Source of the DNA: UBA6115 sp040776985
Lineage (GTDB): Bacteria; Bacillota; Clostridia; Christensenellales; Aristaeellaceae
DNA length: 64,000 nt
Assembly: GCA_040776985.1 (NCBI GenBank)
Contig: JAXGZL010000001.1
Coordinates: forward strand, 930,001 to 994,000
Direction: 5' to 3'
Shown here: in pieces, positions 23,332 to 32,105 of the stretch
Layout of the letters: each line of letters opens with the position of its first letter
Position numbering within the stretch: the stretch's first letter is position 1
Notes under the pieces: model-generated
Databases searched by the model: none
Told to the model about the DNA's origin: nothing
The model's input: the letters and a program-made list of their open reading frames with translations, nothing else
Made by a program: the position numbers and the translations under genes

Positions 23332-24228
23332 TTATAGATAATTTTCAAGGCTTGCCCTCATCCGGTCTGTAAGCGTATTGATGATGCTGGCTGGGGATAA
23401 GACCTTGGCATGGGGAGCAAAGGACAAGAGATAGCCATACAGCCATTCATCATCCATCATTTTCATCCTCACCGTGAAGCTGCCATCCGCATTTGCGCAC
23501 ACATCCTGCTCCGGAAACTCATCCAGCACCCGGTGGGACAGGGCGGGTGACACCTGCATGACGATTTCCGTTGCAGGAATGAGGGGCGATTCCTGGGAGG
23601 GAATGGCAAAGTCCAGCGCTCTTGGCGTAAAACCCTGCGCCAGGACCTCTGCCTGGCGCATCCGGCTGAAGCGGAAAACCCTGAGGGCTTGTCTGCTGAG
23701 GCAGTAGGCTTTCAGATACCAGTGGCGCTCCTTAAACCACAGGCGGTAGGGCTCCACAGTGCGGCTGCTTTTTTCTCCCAGGGATGAACAGTATTGGAAG
23801 GACAGCAGCTTGCCTTCCAAAATGGCCTGCCGGGCCTTGTCAAAGGGCTCTTTGATCAGACCGCCCCAGTCATTAAAATCAATCTCTATATACCCCTCGC
23901 TTTGCTGGCCAAAGAAGGCGGACAGCCGGGAAAGGCCGGCGCCGGGGGCGTCAGGGCTTAAGGACTGGAGGCTGCTTAAGGCGGTGAGGATGTTTTTCTT
24001 ATCAGCCTCCGTCAGCACTGTTTTGCTCAGCACGAAACCCGGCATCAGCGAGATGCCGCCGTTTTTGCCTTTTTGCATCAGGATGGGGATGCCGCTTTGG
24101 GACAGGGTCTCCACATCCCGGTAGATGGTGCGGGGAGACACCTCAAAGCGTGCCGCCAGTTCCCCGGCGGTCATCTTGCCCCGGTCCAGCAGCAGATAGA
24201 CGATTTCAAACAGACGGCTTTGCTTCAT
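23332..24228 (-). CDS. YafY-type HTH/WYL-domain transcriptional regulator
   Basis: 298 residues: N-terminal HTH_11 (MTAGELAARFEVSPRTIYRDVETLSQ), a central WYL domain (YRLWFKERHWYLKAYCL) and a C-terminal WCX-like part (VRMKMMDDEWLYGYLLSF). WYL regulators sense nucleic-acid or small ligands. GAGGTGAT precedes the ATG. It is 65 bases from the GyrI-like gene downstream and probably controls the group. Confidence 0.92.
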   Translation of the reverse strand: MKQSRLFEIVYLLLDRGKMTAGELAARFEVSPRTIYRDVETLSQSGIPILMQKGKNGGISLMPGFVLSKTVLTEADKKNILTALSSLQSLSPDAPGAGLSRLSAFFGQQSEGYIEIDFNDWGGLIKEPFDKARQAILEGKLLSFQYCSSLGEKSSRTVEPYRLWFKERHWYLKAYCLSRQALRVFRFSRMRQAEVLAQGFTPRALDFAIPSQESPLIPATEIVMQVSPALSHRVLDEFPEQDVCANADGSFTVRMKMMDDEWLYGYLLSFAPHAKVLSPASIINTLTDRMRASLENYL

Positions 24229-24308
24229 TTTATCACCTCAACGCCCATTCTACCGGATGAAAGGGGGAATGGGTAGGGTCAGGTGATGGGATCCGCTTTC
24301 GCCCTGCC

Positions 24309-24337
24309 TTGAAAGCCTCCGTCCAACAGGCTATAAT
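24309..24337 (+). promoter_or_regulatory. Promoter of the DsrE-like/MFS operon
   Basis: TTGAAA, 17-base spacer, perfect TATAAT, 30 bases before the GTG start at 24368. Confidence 0.75.
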
Positions 24338-24367
24338 GGACGCAAGAACACCATAGGAGGAATTCAA

Positions 24368-24706
24368 GTGAAAAAAGTGCTGTTTTATGGCATGACCGGG
24401 GAGAAGAGCTGCTTTATGCATGTGCTGCTCAACGCTGTGGACCTGCATGAGGCGGGCTACACGGTGAAGGTGATCTTTGAAGGCGCCTCGGTGAAGCTGC
24501 CCTCTGTCTTTGACGCGGAAAAGAACCCCGTCTACCTGGCCGCCAGGGAAGCCGGGCTGCTGGCGGGCATCTGCCTGGCCTGCTCCAAGACCCTGGGCGT
24601 GTTTGAGGCCAATGAAAAGCTGGGCTTGCCCATGCTGGGCGAGATGAAGGGCCATGCCGGCGTGAAGCCCTTTATGGAAGAGGGATACCAGGTGATCAGC
24701 ATCTAA
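24368..24706 (+). CDS. DsrE/DsrF-like family small protein
   Basis: 112 residues. An alpha/beta protein beginning VLFYGMTGEKSCFMHVLLNA, with YTVKVIFEGASVKLP and a cysteine in GICLACSKTLG, as in DsrE-like proteins of unassigned function; some members relay sulfur. GTG start with ATAGGAGG upstream. One base separates it from the MFS gene, so they are co-transcribed. Confidence 0.75.
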   Translation: MKKVLFYGMTGEKSCFMHVLLNAVDLHEAGYTVKVIFEGASVKLPSVFDAEKNPVYLAAREAGLLAGICLACSKTLGVFEANEKLGLPMLGEMKGHAGVKPFMEEGYQVISI

Positions 24707-24707
24707 G

Positions 24708-25997
24708 ATGATGGGCAGAATGCGTCAAGGCCTGACTGCGCTGCTGCGGCGAAACGCGTTGCTGGCAGCGCTTTTTGATCTGAAGGGAAATGCCCGGTAC
24801 TGCCTTGTCCTGGAGCCGCTCTGGGGCATCCCCACCACCCTGTATTTGCCCCTGGTGGCCAAGTACATGGCCGCCCTGGGGCTTTCTGAACTGCAAATAG
24901 GCGTTGTGCTGACCGTCAACCTCCTAAGCCAGATGGCGGCCGCCGCCATCAGCGGCGCGGTGACCGACCGCCTGGGGCGCAGGCGCACCACCATGCTGGT
25001 AGACTTTTTGGCCTGGTCCCTGCCCTGCCTTTTGTGGATGATGGCCCAGAACTTCACCTGGTTTCTGGTGGCAGCGCTGTTTAACGGCCTGTGGCGGGTG
25101 ACGGAAAACTCCTGGAGCCTGTTGATGGTGGAGGACGCGCCCCGGGACAAGCTGGTGTCCATCTACGCCCTGTCCACGGTGGCGGGGCTGCTGGCGGGCT
25201 TTGTGTCCCCGCTGACCAGCCTCCTGGTGGGGCGCTTTTCCCTGGTGAACACCATGCGGGGGCTTTATTTCTTTGCCTTTGTGTCCATCACCGCCAAGGC
25301 GGTCCTGCTGCACCATTACAGCCGGGAGACCGCCCAGGGCCAGGCCCGCATGGCGGAATTGAAGGGGCAGCCCTTTTCCAGGGCCTTCCGGGGAAGCGGC
25401 CAGGTGCTGCGCCAGATGCTGCGGAACAGGCCCCTGATGCTGGTGCTGGGCCTGATGGCCTGCATCATGATTCTGCGGGGCGCCATGGACAACTTCTGGC
25501 CCCTTCTGGTGACAGGCCGCCTTGGCATCGGGGAGGAGGCGCTGCCGCTGCTGGCCACCCTCAAGTCCCTGGTGATGCTGCTGTGCTTTTTCCTGCTGTC
25601 CCACCGGCTGAAGCCGGAGAAATACATCAGGCCCCTGAAATGGGGCTTTGGCCTGATGCTGGGGATGTCCCTGATGCTGCTGGTGTTGCCCCGGGAGCTG
25701 TCCTGGGCTGTGGTGCTGGGGGTGATGTGCGAGGCGCTGGCGCTGAGCATCCTGCTGCCGCTTGCCTCCTCCCTTCAGATGCTGCTGCTGGATCCCCTGG
25801 AGCGGGCGCGGATGTTTGGCCTGTCGCTGTCCTTTTGCCTGTTGGTCACCGCCCCCTTTGGCACCCTCAATGGCTTCCTGTCCCGGCTGCACCTGGCGCT
25901 GCCCATGGCGGTCTGCGCCCTGGTGATGGGCCTGGCGCTCTTTCTGCTCAACCGGCTGAGGGGCTGCCTGGCGGAAGGGCGGATGAGCGCGGATTGA
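24708..25997 (+). CDS. Major facilitator superfamily transporter
   Basis: 429 residues with about 12 transmembrane segments. The MFS loop 2-3 motif reads GAVTDRLGRRRTTM. The central loop (about 205-230, SRETAQGQARMAELKGQPF) divides the halves. Substrate unknown; the fold group contains sugar and drug efflux proteins. It starts one base after the DsrE-like gene. Confidence 0.9.
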   Translation: MMGRMRQGLTALLRRNALLAALFDLKGNARYCLVLEPLWGIPTTLYLPLVAKYMAALGLSELQIGVVLTVNLLSQMAAAAISGAVTDRLGRRRTTMLVDFLAWSLPCLLWMMAQNFTWFLVAALFNGLWRVTENSWSLLMVEDAPRDKLVSIYALSTVAGLLAGFVSPLTSLLVGRFSLVNTMRGLYFFAFVSITAKAVLLHHYSRETAQGQARMAELKGQPFSRAFRGSGQVLRQMLRNRPLMLVLGLMACIMILRGAMDNFWPLLVTGRLGIGEEALPLLATLKSLVMLLCFFLLSHRLKPEKYIRPLKWGFGLMLGMSLMLLVLPRELSWAVVLGVMCEALALSILLPLASSLQMLLLDPLERARMFGLSLSFCLLVTAPFGTLNGFLSRLHLALPMAVCALVMGLALFLLNRLRGCLAEGRMSAD

Positions 25998-26009
25998 AAC
26001 CTGCAGGCT

Positions 26010-26546
26010 TTATTCGCCTCCGCTGGCTGTTTCCTTTTCATGAAGCTCCCGGAAAAAGCGCCGGGAGTTTTCCATTTCAGACAGGGCATAGTCCAGCATG
26101 TGGAGCCTATAACGCACCCAGGGTTCAGTCAGCTGATAATAGGGAGCGTTTTGCTGCTGGATGCCCTGCAGAATCCGGTGATATTGGTCAATCGCCTCCT
26201 GGATCCTGGCCAGGACCGTCAGCCGGCCAGGCTGCTCCAGCTCCCCCAGGAAAAACAGCCGGGTCAGGCTGGCGGTTTCCAGCTTGGACAGGGGGATGTC
26301 CTCCATCATCCAGTCAAAAAAGCGGGCTTTGCCCTGGGCGTTGATCTGATAGATCTTCTTGCGCCGCCCGCCCTCCCGGGTCTCTTCAAAGCGGATAAGG
26401 CCCTGGGCCAGCAGGCGCTTAAGAGCGGACTGGAGGGAGCCATAGCTGTCCCCATAAATCATGGAAAAGCTCTGGTTAAAGATGCTGCGCAGCTGGTAGA
26501 TGGTGAGCTGATCGCGCAGCAGCAGGCCCAAAATGACAAATTCCAT
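26010..26546 (-). CDS. PadR-family transcriptional regulator
   Basis: 178 residues. Winged HTH (FVILGLLLRDQLTIYQL, then YGSLQSALKRLLAQGLI with the wing EETREGGRRKKIYQI) and a C-terminal Vir/PadR_C helical dimerisation domain. PadR proteins respond to drugs or phenolics. AAGGAG lies before the ATG. Divergent from the serine hydrolase across an intergenic region with a strong palindrome, so it probably controls both genes. Confidence 0.92.
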   Translation of the reverse strand: MEFVILGLLLRDQLTIYQLRSIFNQSFSMIYGDSYGSLQSALKRLLAQGLIRFEETREGGRRKKIYQINAQGKARFFDWMMEDIPLSKLETASLTRLFFLGELEQPGRLTVLARIQEAIDQYHRILQGIQQQNAPYYQLTEPWVRYRLHMLDYALSEMENSRRFFRELHEKETASGGE

Positions 26547-26591
26547 AAAATCTCCTTCAGGGATGTTTCAAGCCTTCCGGCATGGGTAACT

Positions 26592-26614
26592 TAATATTAC
26601 TAATAGTAATATTA
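26592..26614. promoter_or_regulatory. PadR operator candidate: 23-bp palindrome
   Basis: Perfect 10-base arms TAATATTACT and AGTAATATTA around AAT, centred between the divergent padR-like and serine-hydrolase genes. PadR sites typically have such AT-rich dyads. Confidence 0.65.
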
Positions 26615-26634
26615 GTCAGAAAGGAAGTCAAGAC

Positions 26635-27657
26635 ATGAACAGGGATAAATGGAACAAGGCGTTTGCGGGAGATCAGCGCAGGGGCATGGCGCCTCTGGTG
26701 CTGGTGGAGGGGCCGGATGGCCGCTATGAATTTGGCGACGCCCAAAGGGGCTTCCACGTGGCCAGCGTGGGCAAGGTGTTTACGGCGGTGCTGGCCGGCA
26801 GGCTGATGGAACAGGGCCTTTTGTCCTGGGACAGCCGGATTGCCGACTGGTTTAAGAAAGAGGAGCTGGACGGGCTGTTCACCTGGCAGGGGAAGGATTA
26901 TCAGGGGGAGGTCACCCTGAGCCAATTGCTTTCCCACAGATCAGGCATTGCGGACGCCACCGGGGATAAGGGGAAGAACGGCAAAAACTATCTGAAGATC
27001 ATGCTGGAAAAGCCGGATCAAATGGTGGAGCCCTGGGACCTGGTCAACTTCACCAGGGATCAGCAGCGGCCCTTCGGCCCGCCCGGCACCTATCATTACA
27101 GCGACACCGGCTATAACCTGGTCGGTCTGCTGCTGGAGCGGGCGGACGGACGGCCCTTCCACCGGCAGCTGCATGAGGAGATTTTCACGCCCCTTGGCAT
27201 GACCCACAGCTACCTGGCGCTGCGCTCAGAGCCGGAGGACAGGGAAGCCCTGAAGGACTTCCAGGACTTGTATGTGAATGGGGTCAATGCGTCCGGGTTC
27301 AAAAGCCTCAGTATGGACTGGGCGGGCGGCGGCGTCATCTCCACGCCGGAGGACATGCTGCGCTTTCAAAAGGCGCTGTATGAGGGAAAACTGATCAGCC
27401 TGCCCCTGCTTGAGCGCATGCAGGAGCCGCTGTCCCGCTTCCGGCGGGGCATCCACAATGGCTCCGGATTTATGGAAATCCGCTTCGGGGAGTTCTTCTT
27501 CCTGCTGAAAAACCTGCCAAAGCTCAGGGGCCACATCGGTATCCTGTCCACCCACCTGCACTATGACAGGGAATCAAAAACCCACTACATCATCAGCTAC
27601 GCGGACACAAAGCGCATGGGCCACAGCTTCCAGCGCCTGGCGCTGCTGCTGCGTTAA
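26635..27657 (+). CDS. Serine hydrolase, class C beta-lactamase/esterase fold
   Basis: 340 residues, no signal peptide. SxxK is SVGK (HVASVGKVFTAVL), the Tyr motif YSD lies in YHYSDTGYNLVGLL, and LSQLLSHRSGI is typical of the family, which includes esterases, D-aminopeptidases and penicillin-binding proteins. The lack of export suggests an esterase or small-amide hydrolase. AAGGAAG lies 8 bases before the ATG. The last bases overlap the convergent aldo/keto reductase. Confidence 0.88.
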   Translation: MNRDKWNKAFAGDQRRGMAPLVLVEGPDGRYEFGDAQRGFHVASVGKVFTAVLAGRLMEQGLLSWDSRIADWFKKEELDGLFTWQGKDYQGEVTLSQLLSHRSGIADATGDKGKNGKNYLKIMLEKPDQMVEPWDLVNFTRDQQRPFGPPGTYHYSDTGYNLVGLLLERADGRPFHRQLHEEIFTPLGMTHSYLALRSEPEDREALKDFQDLYVNGVNASGFKSLSMDWAGGGVISTPEDMLRFQKALYEGKLISLPLLERMQEPLSRFRRGIHNGSGFMEIRFGEFFFLLKNLPKLRGHIGILSTHLHYDRESKTHYIISYADTKRMGHSFQRLALLLR

Positions 27658-28646
27658 TCCGTCAGGATGACGCAGTCAATGGCCTGCAGCTCTTCCTGGG
27701 TGAAGGGGGCGGCCTCCTGCGCCTTCACGCTGTCCTTGATCTGGGAAAGGCGGCTGGCGCCGATGATGACCGAGGCGGTGACCGGGCTTTTGTGCAGCCA
27801 GCTTAAGGCCATCTGGGCCAGGCTTTGTCCCCTGGCCATTGCGATGTCATTCAGCTGGCGGATTTTGCCAAGCAGTTCGTCCGTAACCTGATCGGGGTTC
27901 AAAAAGACGCTTTTGCCCCCCGCCCTGGAATCCGCGGGAATGCCCTTCAGGTAGCGGTCGGTCAGCAGGCCCTGGGCCAGGGGGGAGAAGGGGATGGCGC
28001 CTACGCCTTTTTCTTCCAGCACCTGGTACAGCCCTTCCTCCGGCTTCCGGTCAAAGAGGTTGTAGCGGGGCTGGTGGATCAGGCAGTGGATGCCCATGTC
28101 ACGCAGCATGTCAATGGCCTGACGGGCCCGCTCAGGGCCGTAGTTGGAGATGCCCACATACAGCGCCTTGCCCTGTCGGTGGGCCTGGGCCAGGGCGCCC
28201 ATGGTCTCCTCCAGCGGGGTGTCCGGGTCCGGGCGGTGGGCATAGAAGATGTCCACATAAGGTAGGCCCATGCGCTTCAGGCTTTGGTCCAGGCTGGCCA
28301 GCATCTGCTTGCGGCTGCCCCACTCGCCGTAGGGGCCCTCCCACATCAGATAGCCGGACTTGGTGGAGATGATCAGTTCGTCCCGGTAGGGCATCAGGTC
28401 TTCCTTCAGGATGCGGCCAAAGGTGGTTTCCGCGCTGCCGGGGACAGGGCCATAGTTGTTGGCCAGATCAAAGTGGGTGATGCCCAGGTCAAAGGCGCCC
28501 AGCACCATCTCCCTGGAATTGTCGTGGGGGAACTGGCTTCCGAAGTTGTGCCACAGGCCCAGGGACACGTAGGGCAGTTTCAAGCCGCTGTTTCCGCAGC
28601 GCTTGTAAACCATTTGATCATAGCGGTTTTTTTCAGCGATATACAT
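27654..28646 (-). CDS. Aldo/keto reductase (YghZ/L-glyceraldehyde-3-phosphate reductase-like)
   Basis: 330 residues. Catalytic tetrad in HFDLANNYG (Asp, Tyr), STKSGY (Lys) and YAHRPDPDTPLEE (His). The C-terminal NADPH site is SVIIGASRLSQIKDS. The NNYGPVPGSAE loop marks the AKR14/YghZ branch that detoxifies methylglyoxal or reduces L-GAP. ATG 28646 is chosen for AAAGGAGG 8 bases before it. Confidence 0.93.
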   Translation of the reverse strand: MYIAEKNRYDQMVYKRCGNSGLKLPYVSLGLWHNFGSQFPHDNSREMVLGAFDLGITHFDLANNYGPVPGSAETTFGRILKEDLMPYRDELIISTKSGYLMWEGPYGEWGSRKQMLASLDQSLKRMGLPYVDIFYAHRPDPDTPLEETMGALAQAHRQGKALYVGISNYGPERARQAIDMLRDMGIHCLIHQPRYNLFDRKPEEGLYQVLEEKGVGAIPFSPLAQGLLTDRYLKGIPADSRAGGKSVFLNPDQVTDELLGKIRQLNDIAMARGQSLAQMALSWLHKSPVTASVIIGASRLSQIKDSVKAQEAAPFTQEELQAIDCVILTD

Positions 28647-28682
28647 GGGTTTGGCCTCCTTTATCATTGACTGCTTATGGCC

Positions 28683-28706
28683 ATTATACCCCTTAGCGGG
28701 TATAAT
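28683..28706. promoter_or_regulatory. Mirrored -10 boxes of divergent promoters
   Basis: ATTATACCC and GGGTATAAT form a perfect inverted repeat around CTTAGC, giving a TATAAT on each strand: one for the aldo/keto reductase (minus), one for xth (plus). Overlapping divergent promoters; it might also be an operator. Confidence 0.55.
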
Positions 28707-28747
28707 GCGGTCAGATTGATATGCGCCATGCGCTGGAAGGAGTCGTC

Positions 28748-29500
28748 ATGAAACTGGTATCCTGGAACGTCAATGGCTTCAGGGCGGTGTTGGGCAAGGG
28801 CTTTGATGAGGCCTTCATCGCCCAGGACGCGGACATCTTCTGCCTGCAGGAGACCAAAATGAAGGAAGGGCAGGCGGTGTATGACCCGCCGGGATACAGC
28901 GTGTACTGGCACTCCGCCCAGCGGGCGGGCTATTCGGGGACCGCGGTTTTCACCCGGGAAACGCCCAGGCAGGTGATCTTTGGCATCGGGGATGACCACC
29001 TGGACGAGGGCCGGGTGATGACGCTGGACTACGAGGGCTTCTACCTGGTGAACGCCTATGTGCCAAACGCCCAGCCGGAATTGAAGCGCCTGCCCTACCG
29101 GATGGCATTTGAGGACGCCATGCGGGGCTATCTGGGCGGCCTGGCTGAAAAAAAGCCGGTCATCTACTGCGGTGACCTGAACGTGGCCCATCAGGAGATA
29201 GACCTGCGGCACCCGGCGGCCAACCGGATGAACCCCGGCTTTTCCGACCAGGAGCGGGGCAAGATGACCGAGCTGTTGGCCTCCGGATTCACCGACAGCT
29301 TCCGCCACCTGTATCCGGACACCAGGGACGCCTACAGCTGGTGGAGCTATAGGAGCAACGCCCGGGCCAACAACACCGGCTGGCGCATTGACTATTTCCT
29401 GGTGTCAAAGGACCTGGACGACCGGATCAAGGCCGCCACCATTGAAAGCCAGGTCTATGGCTCCGACCACTGCCCGGTGACGCTGGAGATTTCGATATAA
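28748..29500 (+). CDS. xth: Exodeoxyribonuclease III / AP endonuclease
   Basis: 250 residues of the EEP superfamily. VSWNVNGFRA, LQETKMKEGQ (Glu metal ligand), YCGDLNVAHQEIDL (Asp/Asn), YSWWSYRSNARANNTGWRIDY in the recognition loop, and GSDHCPVTLEI (Asp-His) are all present. It repairs abasic sites. GGAAGGAG precedes ATG 28748. Confidence 0.97.
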   Translation: MKLVSWNVNGFRAVLGKGFDEAFIAQDADIFCLQETKMKEGQAVYDPPGYSVYWHSAQRAGYSGTAVFTRETPRQVIFGIGDDHLDEGRVMTLDYEGFYLVNAYVPNAQPELKRLPYRMAFEDAMRGYLGGLAEKKPVIYCGDLNVAHQEIDLRHPAANRMNPGFSDQERGKMTELLASGFTDSFRHLYPDTRDAYSWWSYRSNARANNTGWRIDYFLVSKDLDDRIKAATIESQVYGSDHCPVTLEISI

Positions 29501-29515
29501 AAGGAAGGCGAAGCT

Positions 29516-29544
29516 TTGCCTTCAGGCGCAAATTATGATACAAT
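29516..29544 (+). promoter_or_regulatory. Promoter of ctc
   Basis: TTGCCT, 17-base spacer, TACAAT. The 80-base leader contains CCTGG-AGCAG-CCAGG and a second weak hairpin. Confidence 0.55.
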
Positions 29545-29625
29545 AGCCTGTGTTCCTGTATTGCAGGGAAACCTGGAGCAGCCAGGCTGATTCAGATAAT
29601 GATTGAGAGCATAAAGGAGAACATC

Positions 29626-30285
29626 ATGACCAAAACTGCGGATTCTTTGAAGATAAAGATCGAGAAGCGGGAGCCCATGAGCAAGGGTGGCATCAAAAAC
29701 CTGCGCAAAGAGGGCCTGCTGCCCGCGTCCCTTTCCCAGAAGGGCATCGAGCCGCTGAGCTTCACCATCCGCCGGGATGAGCTGATGAAGTCCATCTCCC
29801 AAAACGGCAGGCTGGCCGTGTTCAGGCTCACCCTGGGCCGGAAGACCTACCCCGCCATGATCAGGGAAGTGCAGTACGCCCCCGTCAGCCGGGAGTGCCT
29901 GCATGTCACCTTCCAGGGTGTCAGCCTGACGGAGGAGACCAAGGCGGACGTGGCCATCAACGCCCTGGGCCGGGACAGCATCACCCACAGGCGGCTGGAG
30001 TTCCTGCAGCACCTGGATATGCTGCCGGTGGTGGGCCTGCCCCAGGATATCCCCAACCAGATCGAGGTGGATGTGTCCGCCATGGAAGCGGGCGACAACA
30101 TCACCATCGCCGACCTCAAGCTGCCTGAGGGCATCACCACGGACCTGGAGGGCGAGCGCGTGGTGTTCACCGTCAGCCATCCCCGGATTGTGGAAGAGGA
30201 GACCGCCGAGGATGAGGCCGCGGCTGAAGAAGGCGTGGCCGCTGAGGCAGAAGCCGTCTCTGAAGCCGGCGAGCCGGAAGCCTGA
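29626..30285 (+). CDS. ctc: 50S ribosomal protein L25/general stress protein Ctc
   Basis: 219 residues: the 5S-rRNA-binding L25 domain (about 10-95) and the Ctc-type C-terminal beta domain (about 100-185; PVVGLPQDIPNQIEVDVSAM, then GDNITIADLKLPEGI), ending in a low-complexity Glu/Ala tail. It binds 5S rRNA in the large subunit and is stress-induced in some Bacillota. ATG 29626 has AAAGGAG; the upstream in-frame start is rejected. Confidence 0.95.
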   Translation: MTKTADSLKIKIEKREPMSKGGIKNLRKEGLLPASLSQKGIEPLSFTIRRDELMKSISQNGRLAVFRLTLGRKTYPAMIREVQYAPVSRECLHVTFQGVSLTEETKADVAINALGRDSITHRRLEFLQHLDMLPVVGLPQDIPNQIEVDVSAMEAGDNITIADLKLPEGITTDLEGERVVFTVSHPRIVEEETAEDEAAAEEGVAAEAEAVSEAGEPEA

Positions 30286-30310
30286 GCCTATCAACTCAAC
30301 CGTTTTATCA

Positions 30311-30334
30311 GGGCACCCGAAAGGGTGCTTTTTT
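30311..30334 (+). terminator. Rho-independent terminator after ctc
   Basis: GCACCC-GAAA-GGGTGC with a GNRA-type loop followed by TTTTTT. Confidence 0.92.
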
Positions 30335-30458
30335 CATGCGCCTGTGCCAGGGTGGAATGAGAATAATAATACAATAAGGATTACCTAATAAAACCAATAT
30401 AAAAGAACGTAAACGACATATGGAAAGTATAAAATTACAAAAACAATGAAAAATATGC

Positions 30459-30487
30459 TTGACAGGGCAGCGGAGAGGGTGTATATT
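30459..30487 (+). promoter_or_regulatory. Strong promoter of the amino-acid ABC importer operon
   Basis: TTGACA, exactly 17 bases, TATATT, preceded by about 100 bases of AT-rich sequence resembling an UP element. Confidence 0.85.
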
Positions 30488-30515
30488 ATGCGCATTAAAC
30501 GGATGGAGGTCTGTG

Positions 30516-31349
30516 ATGATGAAAAAGATGATGAGCCTGGCTCTGGCCCTGATGCTGTTGCTGGCGGCGCTGCCCACCCTGGCGGAGGAAGGGGTGCTGA
30601 CGGTGGCCCTGTCCCCTGACTTTGCGCCGATGGAATTTATTGACACCTCCAAGTCCGGCGATGACCAGTATGTGGGCTTTGATGTGTTCCTGGCCAAGTA
30701 TCTGGCGGAGGAGATGGGGCTGAAGCTGAAGATCATGCCCATGAGCTTTGACGCCTGCCAGACGGCGGTGCAGGTGGGGGCGGTGGACATGTCCATCTCC
30801 GGCTACTCCTGGACCAAGGAAAGGGCTGAGAACTTCAACCTGTCGGACTACTACTACGCCGGCAACAACGAGACCGAGCAGGTGATCATCACCAAGAAGG
30901 AGCTGGAGGGCACCTTCAAGGACGCGGAGAGCTTCGCCGGGAAGACCGTGGCCGCCCAGGCCGCCTCCCTGCAGCTGAACCTGGTCAACGAGCAGCTGCC
31001 CAAAACCGTCACCGTCAAGGAGTTCAAGGCCATTGATGACGCGGTGCTGGCGCTGATGACCGGCAAGGTGGACGCGGTGGCCGTGGCCAAGGGCAACGGG
31101 GACGCCATCATCGCCAACAACAAGGCGGTGGCCCTGTCCGGCTTTGAGTTCAAGGTGAGCGCCGAGTCCGAGAACAACGTGGTGATGATGAAAAAGGGCA
31201 ATGACGAGCTGCTGGAGAAGGTGAACGCGGCCCTGGCCAAGGCCCTGGAAGCGGGCTACTACCCCCAGTGGTATGCGGAGGCCACGGCCCTTGCGGGCAT
31301 TGAAACCGCCCAGGAGCTGACCATCGAGGACGCGGAGAACCCCAAGTAA
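30516..31349 (+). CDS. Amino-acid ABC transporter substrate-binding protein
   Basis: 277 residues: signal peptide MMKKMMSLALALMLLLAALP, then a PBPb/SBP_bac_3 domain (VALSPDFAPMEF, YVGFDVFLAKYLAEEMGLKL, VDMSISGYSWTKERAENFNLS). It captures a polar amino acid or related ligand outside the membrane; specificity is not readable. GGAGG is 6 bases before ATG 30516 and 9 before ATG 30519. First gene of the operon with a permease and an ATPase. Confidence 0.93.
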   Translation: MMKKMMSLALALMLLLAALPTLAEEGVLTVALSPDFAPMEFIDTSKSGDDQYVGFDVFLAKYLAEEMGLKLKIMPMSFDACQTAVQVGAVDMSISGYSWTKERAENFNLSDYYYAGNNETEQVIITKKELEGTFKDAESFAGKTVAAQAASLQLNLVNEQLPKTVTVKEFKAIDDAVLALMTGKVDAVAVAKGNGDAIIANNKAVALSGFEFKVSAESENNVVMMKKGNDELLEKVNAALAKALEAGYYPQWYAEATALAGIETAQELTIEDAENPK

Positions 31350-31366
31350 CCAGGCCTGGCTGATTC

Positions 31367-31392
31367 GCCTCCCCTGGGCAGCCGGGGGAGGC
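31367..31392 (+). other. Intra-operon stem-loop after the binding-protein gene
   Basis: GCCTCCCC pairs with GGGGAGGC across 10 bases, without a T tract. Such hairpins protect the upstream mRNA 3' end and raise binding-protein yield over the membrane parts. Confidence 0.5.
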
Positions 31393-31421
31393 AAACATTT
31401 GCAGGGCAGGAGGTAGAAAAC

Positions 31422-32105
31422 TTGTCATTTGTCACGATCATGGAAAATATCGTCAAAATACTGCAGGAACACTGGCAGATTTTCCTGCTGCGCGGGGTGG
31501 GCATCACCCTGGCGCTGTCCGCCATCACGGTGGTGTTTGGCGCCATCTTTGGCTCTCTCCTGGCCTTTGCCAAGATGTCCAAATACTGGGTTTTGCGCTG
31601 GCCGGTCTCCCTGTTTATCGAGATCATCCGGGGCACGCCCATTCTGCTTCAGCTCTACATCGGCTACTTCATCATCCCCCAGATGTTCCCCGCCCTTGGG
31701 ATGAGCGACTTTACCAGCATTTCGGTGGCGCTGATCATCAATAGCTCCTGCTATGTGTCGGAGATTGTGCGCTCCGGCATCCAGGCGGTGGACCCCGCCC
31801 AGAGCGAGGCCGCCCGCAGCCTGGGCCTTTCCCACTGGCAGAGCATGCTGAAGGTGGTGCTGCCCCAGGCGGTGAAGAATATCCTGCCGGCCCTGGGCAA
31901 CGAGTTTGTGATGATCATCAAGGAGACTTCCCTGGCCTCCACCTTCTTCATCGGCGACCTGATGACCTCCTACCTGGTGGTGAAGGGCAAGACTTACCTG
32001 TCCCTGGAAAGCCTGCTGATTGTGGGCGTGATCTATTTCGTCATGACCTTCAGCCTCAGCAAGCTGATCGGGGTATATGAGAGGAGGCTGAAGACCAGTG
32101 ATTAG
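31422..32105 (+). CDS. Amino-acid ABC transporter permease
   Basis: 227 residues, five or so membrane helices. The HisM/GlnP-type signatures are GVGITLALSAITVVFGAIFG, EIIRGTPILLQLY and the EAA loop QSEAARSLGLSHWQSMLKVVLPQA. The start is TTG 31422 with AGGAGGT 8 bases away. It overlaps the ATPase start by 8 bases. Confidence 0.94.
   Translation: MSFVTIMENIVKILQEHWQIFLLRGVGITLALSAITVVFGAIFGSLLAFAKMSKYWVLRWPVSLFIEIIRGTPILLQLYIGYFIIPQMFPALGMSDFTSISVALIINSSCYVSEIVRSGIQAVDPAQSEAARSLGLSHWQSMLKVVLPQAVKNILPALGNEFVMIIKETSLASTFFIGDLMTSYLVVKGKTYLSLESLLIVGVIYFVMTFSLSKLIGVYERRLKTSD

Noticed and set aside
25091..26344. 417-residue plus-strand ORF in another frame of the MFS gene
   Set aside because: Gly/Pro/Ala-rich frame-shadow crossing the MFS stop and the antisense of padR; no domain.
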